DNA of 64,000 bases from Candidatus Methylomicrobium oryzae (GTDB lineage Bacteria > Pseudomonadota > Gammaproteobacteria > Methylococcales > Methylomonadaceae). Made by a program: the position numbers and the translations under genes. Positions 17,016 to 26,377 of this stretch are shown piece after piece. Location of the stretch: NCBI RefSeq assembly GCF_016745425.1, contig NZ_JAERVK010000019.1:1-64000 (forward strand). The letters are read 5' to 3'. How positions within the stretch are numbered: the first letter of the stretch is position 1; each line of letters opens with the position of its first letter. The notes beneath the pieces were generated by a model. It saw only the letters and a program-made list of their open reading frames with translations, was not told the origin of the DNA and made no database searches.

Positions 17016-17246
17016 AGTTCCTCCTCGTTATTGTGGCAGAGGGTATTGAATGGCCTTTACGCAACCCATGACAGGAAATACAGCGATAAGTTACATAAGG
17101 TTCCCAGTTTGACTGAATCTGGGCTGAGGGGGTTAACCGCTTTGCCGTTCACTCAATACGTCGATGCATCGCGTAAGCGGTGCTGAACCTTGCGCAACGC
17201 ATCAAGCGCGAACAATGGATTTCCCTCGTCAGCCCGCCACTGCTTA

Positions 17247-17690
17247 TTACATTCGCTGTTGTAGTAAATTATGAACGCGGTCTCTATTGGCGATAACGCC
17301 CTGATGCTGCATTTCGACCATGGCTCGAATATCGGCAGGCAGATCCTCATGCAAGGCTTTTTCGTAGGCCTCTACAGCATGCTGTTCACCGATTTCGCAG
17401 GCTTTCAGGATCGACTCTTTATCGTTTCCGGCTACTGCCGTTTTCAGATTCGACCACATCCGATGAGCCGCACCCGAAAAACTGCCTTCGGTTTTCGGTT
17501 CGCCGCCCAGGCGGCTTACCTCTTTTTGTAACATCGCGGCGCCTTCAGTGCAGCGCTGCGACGTTTTAGTGAAAAAATTCAAAAGTTCCGGATCGGCGAC
17601 TCTCTCCGCACAATCGTTGAATTCCCGCTCGCCGTCTTTTGATATTTGAATCAGATCGTTAAGGACTGAAATTGTTTCTTCGTTGGTCAT
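17247..17690 (-). CDS. PA2169-type four-helix-bundle protein (DUF2383)
   Basis: A 147-residue, fully helical protein of the DUF2383 / PA2169 family, related in fold to ferritin-like bundles. The family opening (NEETISVLNDLIQISKDGE) and the repeated acidic and histidine residues (CEIGEQHAVEAYEKAL, MVEMQHQGVIANRDRV) are clear. The molecular role is unknown; members are often linked to stress. The ribosome site GAGGAG is seven bases before the ATG. Confidence 0.85.
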   Translation of the reverse strand: MTNEETISVLNDLIQISKDGEREFNDCAERVADPELLNFFTKTSQRCTEGAAMLQKEVSRLGGEPKTEGSFSGAAHRMWSNLKTAVAGNDKESILKACEIGEQHAVEAYEKALHEDLPADIRAMVEMQHQGVIANRDRVHNLLQQRM

Positions 17691-17930
17691 CGTGATACTC
17701 CTCGAAAGTTTCCCGACAGGAAAGGGTTAGGGTATTTCAGCTTGATCATATCGATCGGTAACAACTCGATTAGGCAGATAGGCCATTGCGGAAGTTCATG
17801 CCGGTTATGAATGAACGATGTACCGCCTGTTGATAGTTGAGCAGGTTCGATTCTCAGGAACGATTCCTAATGTCCGCCCTGGGATGAACATGATAAACTG
17901 AGTGTTTCGTCAGTCACTTTCCGATAATCG

Positions 17931-19064
17931 TTGCCGCCGCTCAGCTTATATATCCACATTCCCTGGTGCATCAAAAAATGCCCGTACTGTGATTTCAATT
18001 CCCATGCGGTGAAGGACGGTGCGCCGGAGGCGGCTTATATCGGTGCCTTATTGCGCGATTTGGACGAGGATATCCGGCGTTATGCGATAAACAGGCCGAT
18101 CCGGAGCATTTTCATCGGCGGCGGCACGCCGAGCCTGTTTTCGCCGGAAGCGCTCGACCGCTTGCTGGACGGAATTGCGGAACAGGTACAGTTGCAGGAC
18201 GACGCCGAGGTCACGCTCGAAGCGAATCCGGGTACTTTCGAAAGCCATAAATTCTCCGAATTCCGGACGCTTGGGATCAACCGGCTGTCGATCGGGATTC
18301 AGAGTTTCGACGACCGTTTTTTGCAGGCGCTCGGCCGGGTGCATTCGGCGCGCGAAGCGCTCCGTGCGGTCGAGATTGCGCAGCAGTCCGGCTTCGACAA
18401 TCTGAACCTGGACTTGATGTTCGGTTTACCGGACGCAAGCGAAGGCAGCGCCGTCAACGACATTCGGACCGCGATCGGCCTGGAGCCGGCGCACATTTCG
18501 TTTTACCAATTGACGCTGGAGCCGAATACCTATTTCCATAAATTTCCGCCCCGGCTGCCGAGCGACGAGTCGATTTTCGCGGCGCAAAAAGCCTGTCAAG
18601 CGCTGCTGGCCGAGCACGGCTATGCGCAGTACGAGATTTCGGCTTACGCCCGGCCCGGCCGGCAGTGCCGGCACAATCTGAATTATTGGCGATTCGGCGA
18701 TTATCTGGGCATCGGCGCCGGCGCGCACGGGAAAATTTCCCGGGCATTGCCGGGAAACATCGTCCGTACCTTCAAACCGAGAGGGCCGGAGCAATACCTT
18801 GCCGATACGCACCGGCAAGGCGGGGAACAGGCGATTGCCGAGCGAGATCTGCCGCTCGAATTTGTAATGAACCGTCTGCGTCTGAAGCAGGGTTTTATGC
18901 TCGACGACTTCTCGGCGGCGACCGGCCTTGCGCCTGCCGCGCTGGAACCGGGTTTGTCGGTCAATTGCAGGCAAAACCTCCTGATCCGGCAGGACGACCG
19001 TTTTGTGTGTTCCGAAAAAGGCTGGGATTTTCTGGATACGGTTTTGCAGAATTTCATCGCCTGA
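17931..19064 (+). CDS. hemW: Heme chaperone HemW (radical SAM)
   Basis: A 377-residue radical SAM protein, once called coproporphyrinogen oxidase-like and now seen as a heme chaperone. The iron-sulfur motif CIKKCPYC is at 13-20, followed by IFIGGGTPSLFSPEAL and the RLSIGIQSFDD block. The start is unusual: an in-frame TAA lies six bases upstream, so the TTG at 17931, which gives the normal N terminus LSLYIHIPWC, is the only reasonable start. pyrE follows after 33 bases. Confidence 0.92.
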   Translation: MPPLSLYIHIPWCIKKCPYCDFNSHAVKDGAPEAAYIGALLRDLDEDIRRYAINRPIRSIFIGGGTPSLFSPEALDRLLDGIAEQVQLQDDAEVTLEANPGTFESHKFSEFRTLGINRLSIGIQSFDDRFLQALGRVHSAREALRAVEIAQQSGFDNLNLDLMFGLPDASEGSAVNDIRTAIGLEPAHISFYQLTLEPNTYFHKFPPRLPSDESIFAAQKACQALLAEHGYAQYEISAYARPGRQCRHNLNYWRFGDYLGIGAGAHGKISRALPGNIVRTFKPRGPEQYLADTHRQGGEQAIAERDLPLEFVMNRLRLKQGFMLDDFSAATGLAPAALEPGLSVNCRQNLLIRQDDRFVCSEKGWDFLDTVLQNFIA

Positions 19065-19097
19065 AGCTTTCTTTACTCTTAAAATATCTTTATTGCC

Positions 19098-19742
19098 ATG
19101 CATGATTATCAAGCACAGTTCATCCGTTATGCGCTCGAGTGCGGAGTCCTGAAGTTCGGCGAATTCCAGCTGAAATCCGGCCGCAGCAGCCCCTATTTCT
19201 TCAATACCGGTCTGTTCAATACCGGCGCGAAGCTGGGCCGGCTCGGCCGTTTTTACGCGCAGGCCCTGATCCAGTCCGGCATCGAAACTGACGTCCTGTA
19301 CGGGCCTGCCTATAAAGGCATTCCGCTGGTCAGCACGACGTCGATCGCATATGCGGAATTGACGGGAGGCGATATCCCTTTCGCATTCAACCGCAAGGAA
19401 AGCAAGGATCACGGTGAAGGCGGCACGCTGGTCGGTGCGCCTTTAACGGGGAATGTCGTGATTCTGGACGACGTGATCACGGCCGGCACCTCGGTCAGGG
19501 AATCGGTCGAGATCATTCGCGCCGCAGGCGCCGTCCCGGCCGGCGTGGTGATTGCGCTGGACCGCCAGGAGAAAGGCCTGGACGACCGTTCGGCGATTCG
19601 CGAAGTCGAGGAACGTTACGGTATGCCGGTCGTTTCGATCATTACGCTGTCCGATATTATCGGTTATCTGACCGGGCATGCCAGAGAGCTGCCCGGCGTA
19701 CTGGAGGCGATCACAGCCTATCGCGACCGCTATGGTGTCTGA
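19098..19742 (+). CDS. pyrE: Orotate phosphoribosyltransferase
   Basis: PyrE converts orotate and PRPP to orotidine 5'-phosphate in pyrimidine synthesis. The 214 residues match the family length. The PRPP-binding motif [13 protein letters not shown] is near 122-134 and the flexible catalytic loop [11 protein letters not shown] is near 99-109. TAAAAT lies 24 bases before the ATG and may be a -10 element. Confidence 0.95.
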   Translation: MHDYQAQFIRYALECGVLKFGEFQLKSGRSSPYFFNTGLFNTGAKLGRLGRFYAQALIQSGIETDVLYGPAYKGIPLVSTTSIAYAELTGGDIPFAFNRKESKDHGEGGTLVGAPLTGNVVILDDVITAGTSVRESVEIIRAAGAVPAGVVIALDRQEKGLDDRSAIREVEERYGMPVVSIITLSDIIGYLTGHARELPGVLEAITAYRDRYGV

Positions 19743-19948
19743 CCGTATATTCTGCGGGGCAGACAAAAAAAAACCATTCCGTTACGCCTCGATTAATTAT
19801 GGTCTACACTTAAAAGCAAATTCGCCTGAGGAAACGCTTGCGTTTCCGATAGCCCGGGTTGTTTTCTTAACAGTTTGAATTTCAACATCTTGTTGGTCCA
19901 GACATTCGACTCTTAACCGACGCATATCGAGTAATAATAAGGCTTGCC

Positions 19949-21889
19949 ATGAGGAATCTGGAATTTAAAGAGCAAATGCGCGAGTATTCACAGTGGCGTT
20001 CGAAGCTGATGCAGGCGATCGAAATGTATCAGCAGTGGCGCCTGCGCTATGGCATGCATGACGCCGAAAGCGATAATACGATTTTGAACCTTCTGAGCGG
20101 CCTCAAATCCGATCGCATTACGTTGGCGTTTGCGGCTGAATTTTCCCGGGGCAAGACCGAGCTGATCAATGCGCTGTTTTTCGCCGAAACCGGCCTCAGG
20201 CTGTTGCCTTCCGCGCCGGGCCGCACCACGATGTCGCCGACCGAATTGTTCTGGGACGAAGAGGGCGGCAGCTATATTCGCTTATTGAACATTGAAACGC
20301 GTCTGGAAGATGTTTCGCTGATCGAGTTGAAGCAAGAGCCGCAACGCTGGAAGCATATTCCGCTGGATTGCAATTCCCCTACACAAATGCAGGAAGCATT
20401 CAAGGAGTTGATGGCGAAAAAATCAGTGGATCGCGAGGTGGCCGAAAAATTGGGTTTATGGAGCAAGCGCGAAGCCGCCGAACAAGGCAACCTCAATCCC
20501 GCCAAAGTCGAAATTCCGTGCTGGCGCCATGCCCTGATCAGCTTTCCGCACCCTTTGCTGAAGGAAGGCCTGGCTATTCTCGATACGCCCGGCTTGAATG
20601 CACTCGGCACCGAGCCGGAACTGACTTTAAGCATGCTGCCGAGCGCTCAGACAATCGTGTTCCTGCTCGCCGCAGATACCGGCGTGACCAAGAGCGATCT
20701 CGAAATGTGGCGCAGCCATGTGTTCAGAGTCAGCAGCGGTAGCAAACAGAGCGTCGCTGTCGTCATGAACAAGATCGATGCGATGTGGGACGATTTAACC
20801 GGCGACAAAGGCTATGAAAATGCGATCCACTCGCAGATCAAGGCGTCGGCCGACATCCTGAAGATCAATGAAAAAGCCATTTTCCCCATATCGGCCAAGC
20901 AGGCCTTACTGGCGAAGGTCAAGCACGATCCGGAGCTTCTGGAGAGAAGCCGGCTGGCGACGCTGGAAAATTATCTGGCCAACGATATTCTGAAAGAGCG
21001 CCGGACGATCCTGATGAATGCGATCGTCCGCGACATCGGCTTCATGGTCAACGAATCTTTGAGTCTGGTCGATGTGTCTTACAGCAATGCGATTTCCCAG
21101 CTTGAGGAAGTCAAGAAGATCGATTTCGAAAACAAGGACATGACCGGCAAGCTGCTGGCCGAAATGCGCGACAGGCAGAATCAGTACATGGCGACGGTCG
21201 AAAATTTCCAGACCAGCCGTCAGGTGTTTCTGACGCAGGCGAAAATGCTGGTCGATTCGTTCGGCAAAGAGCGGGTCGACGAGATCGTGAAACGGACCCG
21301 CGAAGACATGGCGAAAAGCCTGACGACTTACAGTATGAAGCAGAACATGCGCAAACTGTTCGACGAACTCCGCGATCTGTTGCAGGATTCGGTCGATTTG
21401 ACGAACGAAACCCGCCGGCTGATCAAGGCGATTCACAAAAAATTCAAGGATGAATACGGTTTTGTCGAAATCGAGCCGCAGCTTTTTTCGATTTCGACCT
21501 ATCAGCTCGAACTGGAGCAGATTTTCGCCGAAGGTGAAGCATTCCGCGCCAGCGCCAAAACGACGATGACCGAGCAAAGCATCGTAATCAACAAATTGTA
21601 CGGCACGCTGATCGCGAAGGCGCGGCATATCCTAAAACAGGCGCACGACGACGCGGCGACCTGGAGCAGCAACGTGATGACGCCGCTGATGCATCAGATC
21701 AAGGACTACAAGAAACAGATCGACGGCCGTCTGCTGATGCTCCGGAAGATCAACGAATCGAAAGGCAACGTGGCCGAAAGCATTACTTCCCTCGAAGAAC
21801 AATTGAAACAGATCAGAAAGCAGCGGGAAGAGCTGGTTTTTATGATCAAGATGATGCGGACGGAAGGTCTGCAGTTCGACAATAAGTGA
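19949..21889 (+). CDS. Dynamin-like GTPase
   Basis: A 646-residue dynamin-superfamily protein. The G1 motif is AEFSRGKTELIN near 64-75, the switch threonines are in PGRTTMSPTE, G3 is LDTPGLN near 212-218 and G4 is MNKID near 275. The C-terminal 280 residues are almost all helix and coiled coil, as in bacterial dynamin-like stalks, but I see no clear membrane segment or paddle. Bacterial members act in membrane remodelling or chromosome-related processes; the role here is unknown. It stands alone, whereas many bacterial dynamins occur as adjacent pairs. Confidence 0.82.
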   Translation: MRNLEFKEQMREYSQWRSKLMQAIEMYQQWRLRYGMHDAESDNTILNLLSGLKSDRITLAFAAEFSRGKTELINALFFAETGLRLLPSAPGRTTMSPTELFWDEEGGSYIRLLNIETRLEDVSLIELKQEPQRWKHIPLDCNSPTQMQEAFKELMAKKSVDREVAEKLGLWSKREAAEQGNLNPAKVEIPCWRHALISFPHPLLKEGLAILDTPGLNALGTEPELTLSMLPSAQTIVFLLAADTGVTKSDLEMWRSHVFRVSSGSKQSVAVVMNKIDAMWDDLTGDKGYENAIHSQIKASADILKINEKAIFPISAKQALLAKVKHDPELLERSRLATLENYLANDILKERRTILMNAIVRDIGFMVNESLSLVDVSYSNAISQLEEVKKIDFENKDMTGKLLAEMRDRQNQYMATVENFQTSRQVFLTQAKMLVDSFGKERVDEIVKRTREDMAKSLTTYSMKQNMRKLFDELRDLLQDSVDLTNETRRLIKAIHKKFKDEYGFVEIEPQLFSISTYQLELEQIFAEGEAFRASAKTTMTEQSIVINKLYGTLIAKARHILKQAHDDAATWSSNVMTPLMHQIKDYKKQIDGRLLMLRKINESKGNVAESITSLEEQLKQIRKQREELVFMIKMMRTEGLQFDNK

Positions 21890-21926
21890 TATAGATCGGC
21901 TGTTATTCGATATCTCTTCTTGGCGA

Positions 21927-21959
21927 AGACCTGCCAGGTTTTTAAAACCTGGCAGGTCT
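21927..21959. repeat. 33-base palindrome, copy 1
   Basis: AGACCTGCCAGG and CCTGGCAGGTCT are perfect 12-base arms around TTTTTAAAA. The same element occurs at 61578-61610 in the opposite orientation. Between the ends of the dynamin and trmB genes it could terminate both. Confidence 0.8.
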
Positions 21960-21979
21960 GCACAACAAGCTCAGACCGC

Positions 21980-22669
21980 TCAGGGCTTGCTGAAGATCAG
22001 ATCCCAAACTCCGTGTCCCAGCCTGATCCCGCGCTGTTCGAATTTTGTTAAGGGGCGGTAGGCGGGACGTTCGCAAAATCCTCCCGCTTCACTGGTATTC
22101 GCCAGCTTGTCTTGTCCGGACAATACCGCCAGCATGTGTTCGGCATAGGGCTGCCAGTCGCTGGCGGCATGAAAATATCCGCCCGCTTTGAGCTTTTTGC
22201 TCAGCAGTGCGATAAAGCCGGGCTGCACGATCCGTCTTTTGTGATGTTTCTTTTTCGGCCAGGGGTCCGGAAAAAACAGGTGGACGCCGCTCAGGCTGTC
22301 GTTCGGAATCCGTTTTTCGAGAATCTCGACCGCATCATGGCAATAGATTCTGACGTTGGTCAGATTCCGCTCCGCCAACAGCATTAGCAGGTGGCCGACG
22401 CCGGGCCGATGTACTTCAATCCCGATGTAATCGATCTCCGGATTTGCCGCCGCCATCTGCGCCAGGCTTTCCCCGTTGCCGAAGCCGATCTCGACGCAAA
22501 GCGGCGCATTGCGTTCGAAGACCTGGGCAAAATCATAATCGGCGTTCGGATCGAGTCCGTAAGATTTCCAGCGATGGTCCAGCGCATGCTGCTGGCCGGC
22601 GGTCAGCCGCCCCTGGCGGCGAATGAAACTCTGGATTTTGCGGGGAAATGAAACTTCGGTAGAAAACAT
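21980..22669 (-). CDS. trmB: tRNA (guanine-N7-)-methyltransferase
   Basis: TrmB methylates G46 in the variable loop of tRNAs. From the ATG at 22669 the protein has 229 residues. Family blocks are visible: EIGFGNGESLAQMA (SAM site), IGIEVHRPGVGHLL, the catalytic FPDPWPKKKHHKRR and TKFEQRG near the end. The frame stays open far upstream, but the family begins here; no clear ribosome site precedes this ATG. Confidence 0.93.
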   Translation of the reverse strand: MFSTEVSFPRKIQSFIRRQGRLTAGQQHALDHRWKSYGLDPNADYDFAQVFERNAPLCVEIGFGNGESLAQMAAANPEIDYIGIEVHRPGVGHLLMLLAERNLTNVRIYCHDAVEILEKRIPNDSLSGVHLFFPDPWPKKKHHKRRIVQPGFIALLSKKLKAGGYFHAASDWQPYAEHMLAVLSGQDKLANTSEAGGFCERPAYRPLTKFEQRGIRLGHGVWDLIFSKP

Positions 22670-22946
22670 ACGCGCGTTAATAGGGTACGCTGCGCGTACC
22701 GCTTCTGATGATTTCGGGTTTTTCGTTAAATCGGCAAAGTACGCACTCGGCAACCGCTCCCTGCGTTGCTCTAACTCCTGCCTCCCTGCAGTCGTCGGCA
22801 ATTGCTCTGTCCATGACCACCCTTGTGGTGGCATTGCCCTCGATCGCGTGTTTCCGACGCGATCTATCTTCCCCCCCCATCCATGGGGTCGTACCTCCTG
22901 CGCCCGTGCAGTCGAGCATACCCTGCCATTCTGCAAAAAAGAGAGA
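22670..22946. other. Non-coding stretch between trmB and thiSG
   Basis: The segment is pyrimidine-rich with short palindromes such as CCATCCATGG (22879-22888) and a ten-base C run just before it. It looks like a decayed intergenic repeat; open frames through it are extensions of trmB or antisense and have no ribosome sites. Confidence 0.35.
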
Positions 22947-23924
22947 TTAAAAAAACAGCCCTTCCAGCGGCGAAGAGGCGGAAGCAAAACGTTTCTTCGG
23001 CATTCGTCCCGCCAAAAAGGCTTCGCGGCCGGCCTCAATGCCTTTCTTCATTGCGGAGGCCATCAACACCGGATTTTTCGCGGCCGCGATCGCGGTATTC
23101 ATCAATACGCCGTCGCAACCGAGCTCCATCGCGATCGCCGCATCGGAAGCGGTGCCGACGCCGGCGTCGACCAGAATCGGCACTTTGGCGTTTTCGACGA
23201 TCGTCAAAATGTTATACGGATTGCGGATGCCGAGGCCCGAGCCGATCGGCGCCGCCAGCGGCATCACCGCGACGCAGCCGATTTCTTCGAGTCGTTTCGC
23301 GGCCACCGGATCATCGTTGGTGTACACCATGACGTCGAAGCCTTCCTTGACCAGCTGCTCGGCCGCGACGTAGGTCTGCGCAACGTCCGGGAACAGCGTT
23401 TTGGGGTCGGCCAGCACTTCCAGCTTGACCAGTTTATGGCCGCCCAACAGCTCCCTGCCCAGGCGGCAGGTACGGACGGCTTCTTCGGCGGTATAACAGC
23501 CGGCGGTATTCGGCAGGATCGTATATTTATCCGGCGAAATCACGTCGAGCAGATTGGGCTCGTCCTTGTTCTGGCCGATATTGGTGCGGCGGATCGCCAC
23601 GGTCACGATCTCGGCGCCCGAGGCTTCGGTCGCGCGCCGGGTTTCTTCGAGATCCCGGTATTTGCCGGTGCCGACCAGCAGGCGCGAGCGGTAGGATTTG
23701 CCTGCGATCACGAACGTATCGTCCTGGCCGCCGCCGATCGCATGCACGATCTCGATGCGGTCGCCGTCTTTCAGTTCCTGGGCGGCGTATAGGTCGTAAG
23801 GCAGGATCTCCCGGTTCAGCTCGACCGCGATTTTTTTACCGGTCAATTCCAGCTCCGAAATCAGTGCGGCGACCGTACTGTGTTCGGCGCATTCGCGCGC
23901 CGAACCGTTGATAATGATATTCAT
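22947..23924 (-). CDS. thiG: ThiS-ThiG fusion: sulfur carrier plus thiazole synthase
   Basis: A 325-residue fusion. Residues 1-66 are the ubiquitin-like sulfur carrier ThiS, ending in its functional glycines (HAIGGG, 64-66); residues 70-325 are thiazole synthase ThiG ([54 protein letters not shown]). ThiG uses ThiS-thiocarboxylate, dehydroglycine and deoxyxylulose phosphate to make the thiamin thiazole. Such fusions are annotated in other proteobacteria. The glycine end of ThiS must normally be free, so the fusion raises the question of processing. The ATG overlaps the aroG stop. Confidence 0.92.
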   Translation of the reverse strand: MNIIINGSARECAEHSTVAALISELELTGKKIAVELNREILPYDLYAAQELKDGDRIEIVHAIGGGQDDTFVIAGKSYRSRLLVGTGKYRDLEETRRATEASGAEIVTVAIRRTNIGQNKDEPNLLDVISPDKYTILPNTAGCYTAEEAVRTCRLGRELLGGHKLVKLEVLADPKTLFPDVAQTYVAAEQLVKEGFDVMVYTNDDPVAAKRLEEIGCVAVMPLAAPIGSGLGIRNPYNILTIVENAKVPILVDAGVGTASDAAIAMELGCDGVLMNTAIAAAKNPVLMASAMKKGIEAGREAFLAGRMPKKRFASASSPLEGLFF

Positions 23925-25006
23925 GCGTTAACTCTTTTGTTATCAAATGACCGGCGCGCGCGCACGGCTTCAGCCAGTTTGCGCAACAGCGGTGCGGTAT
24001 CCTCGAAACTGATGCAGGCATCGGTGATGCTCTGGCCATAGATCAAAGGTTTGCCCGGTGCGACATCCTGTTTGCCGGCAACCAGATTGCTTTCGATCAT
24101 CGCGCCCATGATTCGGTGATCGCCGCCGGCAACCTGTGCGGCCACATCTTCGCCGACGATCAGCTGGCGCTGGCATTGCTTCAAACTGTTCGCATGGCTG
24201 AAATCGATCATGATGTTCGGCCGGAGCTTCGCGGCGATCAAACCTTCCGCGACCTTCTCGACGCTGACCGCGTCGTAGTTCGGCTGGTTGTTGCCGCCGC
24301 GCAGGATGATATGGACGTCTTCGTTGCCGGTAGTGGAGAAAATGGCCGAATGACCGCCCTTGGTCATCGACAGGAAGTGGTGCGGGCTCATGGCAGCACC
24401 GATCGCGTCGATCGCGATCTTGATCGTGCCGTCGGTCGAATTCTTGAATCCGATCGGACAGGAAACGCCGGAGGCCAGTTCCCGATGCCCCTGGCTTTCG
24501 GTAGTGCGCGCGCCGATCGCGCCCCAGGCGATCAGGTCGGAAATGTATTGCGGGCTGATCAGATCGAGGTATTCGGTTGCGGCCGGCATGCCCAGGCTGG
24601 CGACATTGAGCAGCAGGCGGCGCGCGATGCGCAGGCCTTTATTGATGTTGAAGCTGGAGTCGATATCGGGGTCGTTGATCAGGCCTTTCCAGCCGACGGT
24701 GGTACGCGGCTTTTCGAAATAGACTCGCATCACGATTAGCAAGTCCTCTGCCAGTTCGTCCTTGAGTTCCTTCAGGCGTTTGGCATAATCGATCGCTGCC
24801 ATCGGATCGTGGATCGAACAGGGGCCGACTACCACCAACAGGCGGTCGTCTTCGCCGGTCAGAATGTGATGAATTTCCTGGCGCGCTCTTGCGGTGGTCT
24901 CGGCCGCTTCGTCGGTAATCGGCATTTCATCGTGAACCTGAAACGGTGCGATGACTTCCTTCGTTTCGCAGATTCTCAGGTCGTCGGTTTTGTATTTTGT
25001 ATGCAT
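23921..25006 (-). CDS. aroG: 3-deoxy-7-phosphoheptulonate synthase (class I)
   Basis: The first enzyme of the shikimate pathway, joining phosphoenolpyruvate and erythrose 4-phosphate. The 361 residues match the AroF/G/H family: VVGPCSIHD near 58-66, [30 protein letters not shown] and FSHANSLKQ. Which amino acid inhibits it cannot be read safely from the sequence. It is translationally coupled to the thiSG fusion (ATGA overlap). Confidence 0.93.
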   Translation of the reverse strand: MHTKYKTDDLRICETKEVIAPFQVHDEMPITDEAAETTARARQEIHHILTGEDDRLLVVVGPCSIHDPMAAIDYAKRLKELKDELAEDLLIVMRVYFEKPRTTVGWKGLINDPDIDSSFNINKGLRIARRLLLNVASLGMPAATEYLDLISPQYISDLIAWGAIGARTTESQGHRELASGVSCPIGFKNSTDGTIKIAIDAIGAAMSPHHFLSMTKGGHSAIFSTTGNEDVHIILRGGNNQPNYDAVSVEKVAEGLIAAKLRPNIMIDFSHANSLKQCQRQLIVGEDVAAQVAGGDHRIMGAMIESNLVAGKQDVAPGKPLIYGQSITDACISFEDTAPLLRKLAEAVRARRSFDNKRVNA

Positions 25007-25093
25007 GGGATACTAACGGGCAAAAGCCGAATACGGTTTAAAATCTCTTATTCTACTCTTTTTTGGCGGTTTGCGGATAGCTCTGCTGCGCAG

Positions 25094-26284
25094 TCAGCCT
25101 TCGTCGAAAAATCGCTCGGGATATTCGGCAGCGGAAAGATGCGAGCTATGAAGGTAGGCCTCGGACTGCATTTCCATTAGCCGCGAAACCGTACGCTCGA
25201 ATTCGAAGGCGCCGTCGCCCTCCAGATACAATTCCCGGGGAGGGGCTTCGGCGGTGCAGATCAGTTTGACCTTGTGTTCGTAGAGCGCATCGATCAGCGT
25301 CACGAAGCGCTTGGCTTCGTTCCGGTAGGCGGCGGTCAGCTTGGGAATGTTCGCCATCAGGACCGTGCCGAATTCGCTCGCGATTTTCATGTAATCCGCC
25401 GCGCCCAAAGGCTGGACGCACAGTTCCTCGAACGAAGTGTAGGCGACGCCGCGATGAGCGGCGTTCAGGCGCACAGTGCGTCCGAAGACCGGCAGCTCGA
25501 CAGGCCGCATGGCGGCGAAATGCGTCAGTTCGTTATAGCTTTGCAGGAGAAACGCATCAGCCTGTTCGTCCAGCGGATAGGAATAGGTCGTTTTCGGAGC
25601 CTCCGGATGGCGCAGGCGAAAATCTTTTTTAGCCGCCAGTTGGAGGATATTGGCCTCTTTCTGCAGGACTTTGATGAAGAACAGAAATTGTTCGCGCTGC
25701 AGGCCGCCCTGGTAAAGATCGTTCGGATGGCGGTTCGAAGTCATCACGGTGACGACCCCGAGTTCGAACAATTTGCTGAACAGCCGGCCCAGGATCATCG
25801 CGTCGGCAATGTCGGTCACATGGAATTCGTCGAAGCAGAGAAGGCGGGTCGATTTTCGGATTTGCCGGGCCAGTACGGGCAGCGCGTCGGGCGTTTTTTC
25901 CTGCCGGCAGCGGTGCACGAAGCGGTGCACCTCGGTCATGAACGTGTTGAAATGCACGCGCCGTTTTTGCGGCAGCGGACAGGTTTCGAAGAACAATTCC
26001 ATCAGCATCGATTTGCCGCGGCCGACGCCGCCGTAGATGTACAGGCTTTTACACCGGGGCAGGCGGGGAGAGAAAAATCTCTGCGGTGCCGGTTTGGCGG
26101 CGTGCGCGGCATGCGCGACAAGGTCGTTCAGCAGATCCTGCAGGTGCGCCAGTACGCCGTGCTGAGCGGCATCGTATTGAATTTGGGCGTGGTCGATCAG
26201 CTCGAAATAGCGCCGTTCGAGTTCGCCCGACAGGTCGGGCAGGGGAGAGGTCGGTCGGGTTTTCTTCAGGAATTTTTTAAGCAT
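25094..26284 (-). CDS. zapE: Cell division ATPase ZapE (AFG1-like)
   Basis: A 396-residue AFG1-type ATPase associated with the division ring in E. coli. Walker A is GGVGRGKSMLM near 97-107, Walker B is LLCFDEFHVTDIADAM, and sensor TSNRHPNDLY follows. The start at 26284 is chosen for the usual N terminus; an upstream TTG at 26323 is in frame but gives an atypical extension. Confidence 0.9.
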   Translation of the reverse strand: MLKKFLKKTRPTSPLPDLSGELERRYFELIDHAQIQYDAAQHGVLAHLQDLLNDLVAHAAHAAKPAPQRFFSPRLPRCKSLYIYGGVGRGKSMLMELFFETCPLPQKRRVHFNTFMTEVHRFVHRCRQEKTPDALPVLARQIRKSTRLLCFDEFHVTDIADAMILGRLFSKLFELGVVTVMTSNRHPNDLYQGGLQREQFLFFIKVLQKEANILQLAAKKDFRLRHPEAPKTTYSYPLDEQADAFLLQSYNELTHFAAMRPVELPVFGRTVRLNAAHRGVAYTSFEELCVQPLGAADYMKIASEFGTVLMANIPKLTAAYRNEAKRFVTLIDALYEHKVKLICTAEAPPRELYLEGDGAFEFERTVSRLMEMQSEAYLHSSHLSAAEYPERFFDEG

Positions 26285-26329
26285 GAAAGAGGATTGCAGC
26301 GCCTCCAATCTCAAACCGGGCAATTATTG

Positions 26330-26359
26330 ATCGTTCCCAGGCCGGAGCGTGGGAACGAT
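26330..26359. repeat. REP-like hairpin after acnB
   Basis: ATCGTTCCCA and TGGGAACGAT form a perfect ten-base stem with a ten-base loop. It begins 19 bases after the acnB stop. No T-run follows in either direction, so it may stabilise the mRNA end rather than terminate. The same kind of CGTTCCCA hairpin is widespread in gammaproteobacterial genomes. Confidence 0.6.
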
Positions 26360-26377
26360 TTCTGCTTCACCGATGGG

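Noticed and set aside
17835-17860. tRNA-like TTCGATT loop
   Set aside because: Flanking bases do not form a T-arm stem and no acceptor stem can be found.
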